A stretch of DNA of 64,000 nucleotides from Sediminispirochaeta smaragdinae DSM 11293 (GTDB lineage: Bacteria > Spirochaetota > Spirochaetia > DSM-16054 > Sediminispirochaetaceae). The translations under genes and the position numbers were made by a program. The stretch is from positions 124,001-188,000 of the forward strand of contig NC_014364.1 in the NCBI RefSeq assembly GCF_000143985.1, read 5' to 3'. Every line of letters starts with the position of its first letter. Position 1 is the stretch's first letter. Below, piece after piece: positions 51,886-59,748 of the stretch. The notes under the pieces are model-generated. The model was not told the origin of the DNA. It did no database searches and worked only from the letters and a program-made list of their open reading frames with translations.

Positions 51886-52524
51886 TTATTTTTTTAATGA
51901 TCTACCGGCTTCCTTTAGCTCTTGTTCAACAGTACCGAGAAGTTGTGTTATCTTTTTCTCCATCCCGATAAAAACCTCGCAGGTTTCGGGGCAAAGCTGG
52001 CTTCCTGCCGCTGCTTTTATCTCGGTGAAGGCTTCTCCTAATGGCCGAGGGGAGCGATATGGTCTATGGGTTGTGATAGCGTCGAAGGTATCTGCTACCG
52101 CAATGATTCTGGAGCCCAGGGGTATCTCCTTCCCTGCCAAACCATCGGGATAGCCCTTACCGTCCCATCGCTCATGATGATGCCTGATATAGAGTGCAAT
52201 CTCCTGCAGAATGGGAATCTTGTGGACGATTTGATACCCTATGATCGAATGAGCCTTGATAAGCTCGTATTCATACGGCAAAAGCTTACCAGGTTTGTTT
52301 AGAATAAAATCGGGAATGCCCACCTTACCTATGTCGTGAAGATGTGCCGCAATATGCAAAGTGTCTATCCATTTTTGTGGAACATTCATCTCTTTTGCAA
52401 TTTGCTCGCATAGTGCCGCAACTCTCCAGGAATGTTCGTAGGTGTAGGGATCCCGTGCGTTTAAAATCGTTACAATAACTTCCACCATCTCATGGAGGGT
52501 GATTTTATCTTCTGCTGTTGCCAT
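51886..52524 (-). CDS. HD-GYP domain protein (c-di-GMP phosphodiesterase type)
   Basis: A 212-residue protein composed of the HD-GYP domain only. Metal ligands and the GYP signature are visible: YTYEHSWRVAALCEQIA, HLHDIGKVGIPDFILNKPG, HHHERWDGKGYPDGLAGKEI and ADTFDAITTHRPYR. Such domains degrade c-di-GMP, lowering it and changing motility or adhesion. It lacks a sensor domain. It is divergent from flavodoxin, and the 120-base gap between them holds an operator-like palindrome. Confidence 0.9.
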   Translation of the reverse strand: MATAEDKITLHEMVEVIVTILNARDPYTYEHSWRVAALCEQIAKEMNVPQKWIDTLHIAAHLHDIGKVGIPDFILNKPGKLLPYEYELIKAHSIIGYQIVHKIPILQEIALYIRHHHERWDGKGYPDGLAGKEIPLGSRIIAVADTFDAITTHRPYRSPRPLGEAFTEIKAAAGSQLCPETCEVFIGMEKKITQLLGTVEQELKEAGRSLKK

Positions 52525-52563
52525 GCAATCTCCTCTTGACGGTAATCATGCTTTTTTGTATAA

Positions 52564-52577
52564 TTAGGCATAACTAA
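52564..52577. promoter_or_regulatory. Operator-like palindrome in the flavodoxin/HD-GYP gap
   Basis: TTAGGCATAACTAA is a 5-4-5 arrangement with one mismatch in the right half. A further CCTAA half-site follows at 52586-52590. The spacing matches the two palindromes at the Feo locus, so the same regulator may control the flavodoxin. Confidence 0.5.
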
Positions 52578-52645
52578 TTAGATTACCTAAGACGAATAGT
52601 GTCAAGCGATAACGATCCGGGATGTTCGGATGGAAAGGAGTTTTT

Positions 52646-53143
52646 ATGAGTAAGATTGCTATATTTTATGGCTCTACGACTGGAAATACAAAGGATGCCG
52701 CCGAGCGGATAAAAAATGCCTTTGGTGATGTGGAGTTGTTCGACATTGCCGATACTTCGGTTGAAAAGATGGAACAATTCGATGCCGTTGTCGTGGGAAC
52801 CTCTACATGGGGTGCAGGAGATCTGCAGGATGATTGGGAGATGGCCATCGGAAAGCTTGGTGCTGTAAACCTGGCTGGGAAAAAGATGGCATTTTTTGGG
52901 CTCGGCGATCAGGAAAGCTATTCCGATACCTTTGTCGACGGGATGGGGCAACTTTATGATGCCTTTGCAAAAAAAGATGTAAGCTGCATCGGCCAGTGGC
53001 CGACCGACGGCTATGATTTTGAAGAATCCAGTGCGGTCAGGGACAATGCCTTTATCGGCCTTGCCCTGGACGAGGATAATCAGTCCGATCTAAGCGATGG
53101 ACGCATCGCTTCATGGGCCGAACAGGTCAAAAAGGAGTTGTAA
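52646..53143 (+). CDS. Flavodoxin (long-chain, FMN electron carrier)
   Basis: A protein of about 165 residues from ATG 52646 (AAAGGAG upstream). The FMN phosphate loop is FYGSTTGNTKDAAERI. The flavin-stacking loops are TSTWGAGDLQDDWE and GLGDQESYSDTFVDGMG. Flavodoxins replace ferredoxin under low iron. It lies downstream of an operator matching those at the Feo locus, fitting that role. The loop GDQESYSD with the inserted segment marks the long-chain type. A good terminator follows. Confidence 0.93.
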   Translation: MSKIAIFYGSTTGNTKDAAERIKNAFGDVELFDIADTSVEKMEQFDAVVVGTSTWGAGDLQDDWEMAIGKLGAVNLAGKKMAFFGLGDQESYSDTFVDGMGQLYDAFAKKDVSCIGQWPTDGYDFEESSAVRDNAFIGLALDEDNQSDLSDGRIASWAEQVKKEL

Positions 53144-53183
53144 AAAACATATCACATGAGTTCTTTCGTTTGGGGTTGGTTGA

Positions 53184-53221
53184 GGGGCCGTTCGGTAACA
53201 TGCTGAACGGCCCCGTTTTTT
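53184..53221 (+). terminator. Rho-independent terminator of flavodoxin
   Basis: Arms GGGGCCGTTC (53184-53193) and GAACGGCCCC (53205-53214) with an 11-base loop, directly followed by GTTTTTT. This is the clearest intrinsic terminator in the window. Confidence 0.9.
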
Positions 53222-53236
53222 GGTAGAATCGGCCAG

Positions 53237-54136
53237 CTATTCGTTTATGACTTCGGCGCTATGCAGATTATCAATGTACATATTCTGGATTATGCTGTTT
53301 TCTCCAAGTCCATGGAGATAGACATCGACCGTAAAGCCTTCTTTGGTAAGAATGCTCTTCCAGGAATCATCCTCGTCCCCAGCCATATCGTTTGTTGCAT
53401 GATCTCCTGCTACAACCATGAAGGGCATCAATGTCACCTTTGAGATATGATCACGATGCAGCAGATCGATAACATCGTCGAGTGCAGGATACCCTTCCAC
53501 GGTTCCCACATATACGGGTAAACCCTTTCGCGCGAGCATGTACTGGAATGCTGCGTAGGCGCAGTTTGCTGGATGCTCGGTCCCATGTCCCATCAGCACC
53601 ACGGCTTCTCCTGTTCCGAGGGAAGGCAACTGGGCTGAAACGGCATCGACTGCTTTCCAATAATTCTCCGTGGTGGAAAGGATCGGAGAGCCTATCGCTA
53701 TCTTTTCGAATTTTCCAGAATAGCGACGTGCGACGGCGAGAACCTCGCCCGTGTATTCCTCTCCGGGAATGATGTGCAGGGGCTGGATAAGCACTTCCGA
53801 AAAGCCTTCTTTATACATCTTCTCCAAAGCCTCTGCGGGCGCGTCGACATGAATACCATCCCGTTTATCCAGAATACCAATGATAATATGGCTGGTAAAA
53901 GCGCGCCGTACCTCATATTCGGGGAAGGCCTCGGCAATCTTTTGTTCACAGGCATCAATGGTCACTGCCCGTGTTTCGGGATAGCTCGTACCGAAACTTA
54001 TCACAAGAATTCCCTTTTTGCCGTTTGTGTTCATTGTCAGCTTTTCTCCTCCCGTGCTTGCACAAGCAGCAAGCATCAAACTCCCTGCGAGGGCAAGAGC
54101 CATGCAGGCTACTTTCCTCATGCTTTTGCTTTTCAT
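53237..54136 (-). CDS. CbiK-type tetrapyrrole metallochelatase with lipoprotein signal
   Basis: A 299-residue protein of the CbiK class II chelatase family, which inserts Co (or Fe) into sirohydrochlorin. The family marks are KKGILVISFGTSYPETRAVT, SHIIIGILDKRDGIHVDAP, EVLIQPLHIIPGEEYT with its metal-binding His, VVLMGHGTEHPANC and MPFMVVAGDHATND. The N-terminus is a lipoprotein signal (ALAGSLMLAACASTGG, lipobox Cys24), so it acts outside the cytoplasm, unlike ordinary CbiK. Desulfovibrio has a periplasmic CbiK thought to handle heme. It follows a TonB receptor by 27 bases. Confidence 0.88.
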   Translation of the reverse strand: MKSKSMRKVACMALALAGSLMLAACASTGGEKLTMNTNGKKGILVISFGTSYPETRAVTIDACEQKIAEAFPEYEVRRAFTSHIIIGILDKRDGIHVDAPAEALEKMYKEGFSEVLIQPLHIIPGEEYTGEVLAVARRYSGKFEKIAIGSPILSTTENYWKAVDAVSAQLPSLGTGEAVVLMGHGTEHPANCAYAAFQYMLARKGLPVYVGTVEGYPALDDVIDLLHRDHISKVTLMPFMVVAGDHATNDMAGDEDDSWKSILTKEGFTVDVYLHGLGENSIIQNMYIDNLHSAEVINE

Positions 54137-54163
54137 CCTTTACTCCTTTCCATTGTATTTTCT

Positions 54164-56143
54164 TTAGAAGCTGCCGCGGATGCCGAGATAGAGAACCGGC
54201 CCTGCAAGAAGGTCCGAGAAGTCGTCTTGTACACCCGTAATATTGTCGACGCCTCCGAATAGTTCAAAATTATCTTTAAGGCTTTTTTCGAGATACACAT
54301 CAAAGGTAACGAGGGTATGCTCGCTTCTTTCGTGAGGGCCTGTCACCGAAGTCGAGAACTTGGCCTTCAAGGCAAGAGGCTTCAGGAGGTAGTGCACAGA
54401 TGCCCCTCCTGTATGGCTTGGTACAAGGTCGAGCTCTTCACCTGCGCTTCTATCGTAGGCAAAAAGATACCCATAACGTGCGGTCATGGAGAGGTCGCTT
54501 AGCACGTTCCAGTTCAAGGAAAGGTCGAAACCGCTTCTCGATGAACGATCGAGGTTTTCCTTGATGATGACCTGCCGTCCGTCGTCGTCGGCCCGGTCCG
54601 TGTAGTCATAGACGATTTCGTCGCTCAATTCGCTATGATATCCGGCGAATTGCAGCGTTACGTTTTCCCTGGTCCAATCCACACCGAGATTGAAGGAAAC
54701 GGATCTTTCCGGATCCAGGTCGGGATTGCCGTATTTGTGATAGATATTGCCTGCGGAATCGAGATAGAGCTCGAGAAATGAGGGCGCACGGTAACCAAGC
54801 CCGACAGAGGGTAGGATTCTTATCCCGGGCCTAGGCACATACATGCCGGAGAGTTTTGGTGCGAAGAAGATGCCGTAATCGTTGCTGTACTCGCTCCGCA
54901 AGCCTGCGAGCAGGGAATAGCTGTCCTTCTTGTACTGTTCATCCTGCAATACCAGAGAAAAGGTATGGCGCTGGTGAACCGCATAGTCTCCGATATTGTA
55001 CTTTTTGAGTCTGTCGTAACCGTAGGAACCGATCATCGTCAGCTCGTTCTGGTCTCCAAGCGGCTGAGTGTACTGGAGATCCCCGCTTAGATAGTGCTGA
55101 TATTCGCTGCCGGAGTCGTTCCACTCGTCCAGAATGCTGCTGTATTGGGATTTATCCCGCTGGAAGTAGTTATGGTAGAGGTTTGCTTTGAGAAAGCCTT
55201 TCTTCTCTGTGGTAACATCATAGGCGATGTAGGAATTAAGCCTCTGGGTATCGATTCGGTCGAAGGCCCCTCCCGAGGAGATATTCTCCTTCTGGCGATG
55301 AAAGGAGTAGGCACTACCAAAGGCCAGGGTCCCTCCGGATGAAAGAACGATATCGGAATCAAGTCCTGCGTCTGCCCTGGTGGCGCCCGGATAGAGGGAC
55401 TGGTCTTCATCGTCCAGATAGGGAAAGGCGTGTTCCGCCGACAGGGTAAGGCGGTTGGCGAAGGCCCCGATAGGAAGGTTTAGGTGGGCCAGGCCGCTTT
55501 GTTTGTTTGCCAATGATGTGTAAGCGGGATCGGAACTCTCCGAGATCGGTAGCAGGGCTCGGGTCGTGACCTGATAATCTCCCGATAGTTCGTAGTCCGG
55601 TTCCTTGGTGATGATGTTGATCACTCCGCCGATTGCCTCGGAACCGTACAGGGCCGACTGCGGACCTCGTATGATCTCAATCCGTTCAACATTATCCATG
55701 GCAATGGTATTCGCCACGATATTGGATGCCACCCTGCCGCTTACCCTTCGGCCGTCGATGAGAAAAAGAATCCTTTCCCCGTCCATACCCTGCATCTGGA
55801 CATGGCTTCCCATTCCCGTTTCGGCAAACTGAAGGCCCGTTTCTCCCAGAACTCCTTCAAGAGTATCGGAACCGGAAGCCTCAATCTGATCCTCCGTGAT
55901 CACCTCGGTCTGAATCGGCGAATCCTTCTGTTCTTTTTCGGTCCGCGTTCCCGCCACCACGATATTCAGCACAGGCAGTGCATCTGCTTCCTCTGTTTGC
56001 TCTTCTATTGTTTCTGCTTGTGCTTCGGCTGCTTCATCTTCTGGCTTTCCCTCCTGTTGCTGAGCGGAAAGGGCCGGGGGCCATGCAAAGGCCCCGGCAA
56101 TGAGCAATACGACCGGTAAAAGCTGTCTTGTCATGGCCATCAC
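54164..56143 (-). CDS. TonB-dependent outer-membrane receptor (BtuB-like)
   Basis: A 659-residue outer-membrane receptor. Signal peptide (about 27 residues, ends ALSA-QQ), a Glu/Ala-rich linker (EGKPEDEAAEAQAETIEEQT), TonB-box-like PVLNIVVAGTRTE, the plug domain (GVLGETGLQFAETGMGSHVQ; IEIIRGPQSALYGSEAIGGV) and a barrel of about 22 strands ending GIRGSF. The B12 riboswitch upstream of the operon points to a corrinoid or related tetrapyrrole, not iron-siderophore. It overlaps the HmuY-like gene by 4 bases. Confidence 0.9.
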   Translation of the reverse strand: MMAMTRQLLPVVLLIAGAFAWPPALSAQQQEGKPEDEAAEAQAETIEEQTEEADALPVLNIVVAGTRTEKEQKDSPIQTEVITEDQIEASGSDTLEGVLGETGLQFAETGMGSHVQMQGMDGERILFLIDGRRVSGRVASNIVANTIAMDNVERIEIIRGPQSALYGSEAIGGVINIITKEPDYELSGDYQVTTRALLPISESSDPAYTSLANKQSGLAHLNLPIGAFANRLTLSAEHAFPYLDDEDQSLYPGATRADAGLDSDIVLSSGGTLAFGSAYSFHRQKENISSGGAFDRIDTQRLNSYIAYDVTTEKKGFLKANLYHNYFQRDKSQYSSILDEWNDSGSEYQHYLSGDLQYTQPLGDQNELTMIGSYGYDRLKKYNIGDYAVHQRHTFSLVLQDEQYKKDSYSLLAGLRSEYSNDYGIFFAPKLSGMYVPRPGIRILPSVGLGYRAPSFLELYLDSAGNIYHKYGNPDLDPERSVSFNLGVDWTRENVTLQFAGYHSELSDEIVYDYTDRADDDGRQVIIKENLDRSSRSGFDLSLNWNVLSDLSMTARYGYLFAYDRSAGEELDLVPSHTGGASVHYLLKPLALKAKFSTSVTGPHERSEHTLVTFDVYLEKSLKDNFELFGGVDNITGVQDDFSDLLAGPVLYLGIRGSF

Positions 56144-56976
56144 TGAATTTTGGCGGTCTTGACCTTGTAGATGTATGTTCTGTTTGTACTATCCGACAAA
56201 TATTCGGCATCCAGAATCTGCAACTTGTAGTAGGAACTCCCATCCCCACCGCGGACAATATAAACATTATTCGTAAAGTTGGAGAAGTTTGGACTCATCC
56301 GTTCCCACTCGGCATAGGCCCTGCCAAGACCGAAATTTACATCGACATGCGCTCCTACCTCTCCGAAAGCCCATGCGGTGGAGGGCGCTTGCCCGTCACG
56401 TTGCGGATCCTGCGGATAGCTGCTGTTATAGGCATAACCTGGGTAGGAGATGGCATTCCCCGTGGTTGGTTCAGAGGGATCTGAACTGTCTACTTTGTAT
56501 TTACCATAGTAGGAATAATCTTTTCCGTCGTTTGAGTAGTCATTTGAATCATCGGCAAAGAGGGCTTGTGCCTCGGTGATGCTTATCGACTGGTCGAAGT
56601 TGCTTGTCTGGGCATAGACTACACCACCCTGGCCGCTGGAACTTAACGATGTTGCGGTTACCCCGCTGTTGGTCAGGATTTCCTTCTGGGCCGTGATCAT
56701 AATCTCCCAGTTGGTGTTTGACCCTTCTGTAATAGTTGAAAGATCATCCCCTCCGGTAGCTTCCACCGGGTTTTCAGGATCTTCAAGGTCGATAAAAAGA
56801 TAGGTATAGATCCATGTGTCAGAGGGCTTGTTCCGTTTCCCCTCATAGGTAATGGTGTCGCCGTCGGAGTCGGAACTTCCGGAACTATTAAGGTCGCAGC
56901 CAGCAAAGAACAGAAGGATTACCAAAAATGGCGTGATAGCCTTCCCTACGTTTTTCGTGTACACATGTTTTCGCAT
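56140..56976 (-). CDS. HmuY-like lipoprotein
   Basis: A protein of about 278 residues from ATG 56976 (GAGGAGGAGACT upstream). Signal peptide with lipobox LFFAGC, then a Ser/Asp-rich linker. The mature part has HmuY-like patterns: NTNWEIMITAQKEILTNSG, QGGVVYAQTSNFDQSISITE and a C-terminal VRGGDGSSYYKLQILDA. HmuY in Porphyromonas is a surface hemophore. Control by a cobalamin riboswitch and co-transcription with a BtuB-like receptor suggest that this one binds a corrinoid or porphyrin. Ligand unproven. Confidence 0.72.
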   Translation of the reverse strand: MRKHVYTKNVGKAITPFLVILLFFAGCDLNSSGSSDSDGDTITYEGKRNKPSDTWIYTYLFIDLEDPENPVEATGGDDLSTITEGSNTNWEIMITAQKEILTNSGVTATSLSSSGQGGVVYAQTSNFDQSISITEAQALFADDSNDYSNDGKDYSYYGKYKVDSSDPSEPTTGNAISYPGYAYNSSYPQDPQRDGQAPSTAWAFGEVGAHVDVNFGLGRAYAEWERMSPNFSNFTNNVYIVRGGDGSSYYKLQILDAEYLSDSTNRTYIYKVKTAKIQ

Positions 56977-57149
56977 AGTCTCCTCCTCGTTTAATTGAAT
57001 CACGGGGACAGAAAGACTACCTGGAAAAATCATAGATAGAGACCGGGCCGACAGTGAACCGGAATGGTAGGATTTTTCTGCGTCACACTCTTCCCCGAGA
57101 TGCGCTTTGCATGGTGGTGGGCACCTTTCGTTTCAGAAAGGTCCTTTTT

Positions 57150-57306
57150 CAAGGCCGGATATCCTGACTCCCGGATTGGCCCTCGTTTCCGCCTTCCCGG
57201 CGTCCTGCGCCAGTGGCTTTGTAGAAACTTGGTACCCGGTTACAGTAGCGGGGTCTGTTCCGGATTTTCACCGGATTCCCCGAACCCAACACCATCTAAA
57301 TATGTA
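57150..57306 (-). promoter_or_regulatory. Cobalamin riboswitch before the HmuY-like/TonB/CbiK operon
   Basis: On the minus strand the strings GGGAATCCGGTGAAAATCCG, GGAACAGACCCCGCTACTGT (B12 box), AGCCACTGG, CGGGAAGGCGGAAACGAGGG and GGGAGTCAGGATATCC appear in the canonical order of the AdoCbl-type riboswitch, with full peripheral elements. The operon ATG is about 175 bases downstream of its end. No other gene is seen in the 57034-57580 gap except the repeat copy 3. Confidence 0.93.
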
Positions 57307-57377
57307 CGACAAAAGCATGACGGAAAAAATTCGATTGGTATAGTACTTTTTATTGCGAATTGGTATTTATTTCTTAG

Positions 57378-57520
57378 TGTTCCGAATCCTGGTGGTATGC
57401 ATACCTTTTTGCCGGTAAAATCCTTGCTTTTATGTCGGTGCTTGTTTTTCCCCATAGTTTGACTTTCAATTGACTGCGGAAAAAAGAATTGTGTCGCTTT
57501 AATCACCAGGATTCGGAACA
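57378..57520. repeat. Miniature inverted-repeat element, copy 3 (143 bp)
   Basis: Same ends (TGTTCCGAATCCTGGTG and its complement) and same length as copy 1. The interior aligns to copy 1, for example CTGC-GGAAAA-GAATT-CAATCACC patterns near the right end. TA-G precedes the left end and G-TA follows the right end, consistent with TA target duplication. It lies between the riboswitch and cobT. Confidence 0.82.
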
Positions 57521-57580
57521 GTAGATATAGTAAGAAGCAGGGGGAGGCTGCCGCCGAAGCATTATCCGGCGGCGATACCC

Positions 57581-58609
57581 TTAGTAGTTTTCTTCTTTGC
57601 CGGTACTTTGGGAGACTCCCGCATCGTTGAAGGATGCCATTTCCGAAGCGATTTTGATTCCGAGATTGACCAGAAAGCCGCCGATAACCGCTCCCGTCCC
57701 TTCTCCCAGTCGCATATCCAGCTCCACAATCGCTTCGAGGCCCATGGCCTGGAGCATTACCGCGTGTCCTTTCACCTTTGATTTGTGGCCGGCGAATAGA
57801 TAAGCCGAGACTTCATTGTCCATGAGCCAGGCCATATAGGCCCCGGCTGTTACCGGAAATCCGTCGATCATGCAGGCGCAGCCCTTCCCTTTAAGACCGA
57901 GGATAAAGCCTGCCATGGTAGCCAGCTCGAAGCCACCGACCTTGCGCATGATATCCTTTGCATCGGAAAAAGGGGCATGGCGTTCGATAGATTCGAGGAT
58001 GACACGTCGTTTGTGATCGAGCATTTCGCTGCTGATGCCCGTTCCCTTGTCGATGATCGATTCGGCAGGTAGCCCCCCGGCAATTGCCATGGCCGCGGCG
58101 GTCGTCGTGTTGCTGATCCCCATATCACCGAGGGCGAGGATTTTGTAGCCCTCGGTAACCGCGTTTTCCGCTAGTTGTTTTCCATTCGCAAGGCAGATCT
58201 CAAGCTGGTCGGCGGTCATTGCTTCTATCTCGTGAAAGTTCCGGGTTCCGTATCCTGCCTTGCAGCCGATCACCTGGGAAAGATCGACGTCCGAGGCTAT
58301 CCCTGCATCGACGATGAAAACATCGAATCCGCAGTGACGCGCAAGTACGTTGATCCCTGCACCGTTTTGGGTAAAATTGGCAACCATCTGCTTGGTGACC
58401 TCCTTGGGATACATGGAGACCCCTGCTTCATTGATGCCGTGGTCTGCGGCAATGACAAAGGCGCCCATTTTTCCCGATTCTGGAACGACCTTTCCCTGAA
58501 TCTCCGCCATTTTGACGGCAAAGTCCTCCAGTTTCCCCAGGCTTCCCACCGGTTTGGTCAGTCCGTCAAGGTGCTTCCGGGCTGCTGTTCTGATCTGTTC
58601 GTTGTTCAT
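57581..58609 (-). CDS. cobT: Nicotinate-nucleotide--dimethylbenzimidazole phosphoribosyltransferase
   Basis: Makes the alpha-ribazole phosphate lower ligand of cobalamin from nicotinate mononucleotide and dimethylbenzimidazole (or another base). The 342-residue protein has LTKPVGSLGKLEDFAVKMAE, FVIAADHGINEAGVSMYPKE, the active-site GDMGISNTTTAAAMAIAGG and the late LDMRLGEGTGAVIGGFLV with the catalytic Glu. Its ATG overlaps the cobD-like stop by 4 bases. It is the last gene of the operon. Confidence 0.95.
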   Translation of the reverse strand: MNNEQIRTAARKHLDGLTKPVGSLGKLEDFAVKMAEIQGKVVPESGKMGAFVIAADHGINEAGVSMYPKEVTKQMVANFTQNGAGINVLARHCGFDVFIVDAGIASDVDLSQVIGCKAGYGTRNFHEIEAMTADQLEICLANGKQLAENAVTEGYKILALGDMGISNTTTAAAMAIAGGLPAESIIDKGTGISSEMLDHKRRVILESIERHAPFSDAKDIMRKVGGFELATMAGFILGLKGKGCACMIDGFPVTAGAYMAWLMDNEVSAYLFAGHKSKVKGHAVMLQAMGLEAIVELDMRLGEGTGAVIGGFLVNLGIKIASEMASFNDAGVSQSTGKEENY

Positions 58610-59748
58610 GTCTTCTCCCGTTTCTCTGTTGTTTCATCCTGTCCGGTCGGACCGCTTTCGGCGGCAAGGAAACCGAGCAGTTGTCTATTGTTTTCTTCGC
58701 TTGAAATTCCTATCCGGTAGAACCCTGGCAGGTCAAAGGATGTACAGTCGCGCAGGGCGATGTCCGAGGCGGCAAGATGTTCACGGAACCGCCGTGCACG
58801 CGCTTTTGCTCCGGAGTACAGGAGGAAAAAGTTGGCCGTTCCAGGGAATATGCCGTAACCTAATGCTGCGGCTGCTGTCTCAAGGCTCTGCCGCTGTAGT
58901 CGGAGCCGTCGCCACTGTGTTTCAAAGACTTCCCGATGCTGTATGGCGGCAAGGCCTGCGGCAAGAGCCGGGGCGTTGATGCTCCACTCGGGGCGGGCGG
59001 CGCTAAGGGCCCTTGCAATCCGGTGAGGCGCGATACTATAGCCCAGTCTGAGTCCGGGAAGGGCAAAATCCTTTGTCATGGAACGCAGTACCACGATGTT
59101 TTCGGCCTCCGCGCAGTAGCGTCTGTTTTCATCGACAAAGTTCATGTACGCCTCGTCCACGACCAGGAGACCGCCGCAGCTGGAACAGGAGTCTGCTATC
59201 TCCTCGATGTCCCGTCTGTCGAGAAGGAGCCCTGTGGGGTTGTTGGGATTGCAGATCCATGTCAGCGCGGGCTTCAACTCACCAATGGTCCTGATAAGGG
59301 AAGGGATGGATAGCGTGAATCCTTCCTGCGGCTTCGCCCGGAAACTATCAATCCGTGCCCCCATGAGGGCACTGTTTTTTGCATACTCTTCGTAGGTTGG
59401 ACCGACAACCAGCACGTTTCTTCCCCGTTCCAGGAGGCCAAAAGCGGTGAGAAAGATGGCCTGGCTCACCCCGTTGGTAAGCAGCAGGCGTTCGGGATCA
59501 CAGCCGTGTAACCTTGCAAGCTCCCCGGCAAGTTGCCGGCCTCTTGTGTCGGGGTAGCGGTTCATCGGCGCGGCCGCAATGGCCGTGACAACCGGGTCTG
59601 GAAGGGGAAAGGGGTTGAGGCAGACCGAGAAATCAAAGGGCTTTGCCTCTCTTCCTCCGTGAGGTACCGTTTGAGATGTAAGAAGCTCGGGGCGTATCAG
59701 CGCCGCTTGTTCCGGTTTCCCGGCTTGGTGTTTTGCATCAGGAACCAA
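58606..59748 (-). CDS. cobD: L-threonine-O-3-phosphate decarboxylase, CobD-like (class I/II aminotransferase fold)
   Basis: A 380-residue PLP enzyme of the HisC-like fold. The pieces NRYPDTRGRQLAGELARLHG, LTNGVSQAIFLTAFGLLERG, WICNPNNPTGLLLDRRDIEE and RSMTKDFALPGLRLGYSIAP (PLP Lys) match CobD/CobC. CobD makes (R)-1-amino-2-propanol phosphate for the CbiB step. Position between cobT and cbiB supports this. It overlaps cbiB by 11 bases. HisC itself is excluded mainly by context. Confidence 0.9.
   Translation of the reverse strand: MVPDAKHQAGKPEQAALIRPELLTSQTVPHGGREAKPFDFSVCLNPFPLPDPVVTAIAAAPMNRYPDTRGRQLAGELARLHGCDPERLLLTNGVSQAIFLTAFGLLERGRNVLVVGPTYEEYAKNSALMGARIDSFRAKPQEGFTLSIPSLIRTIGELKPALTWICNPNNPTGLLLDRRDIEEIADSCSSCGGLLVVDEAYMNFVDENRRYCAEAENIVVLRSMTKDFALPGLRLGYSIAPHRIARALSAARPEWSINAPALAAGLAAIQHREVFETQWRRLRLQRQSLETAAAALGYGIFPGTANFFLLYSGAKARARRFREHLAASDIALRDCTSFDLPGFYRIGISSEENNRQLLGFLAAESGPTGQDETTEKREKT

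Noticed and set aside
57541-57580. Terminator after cobT
   Set aside because: A 7-bp GC stem exists at 57550-57573, but no T-tract follows and the stem is short.
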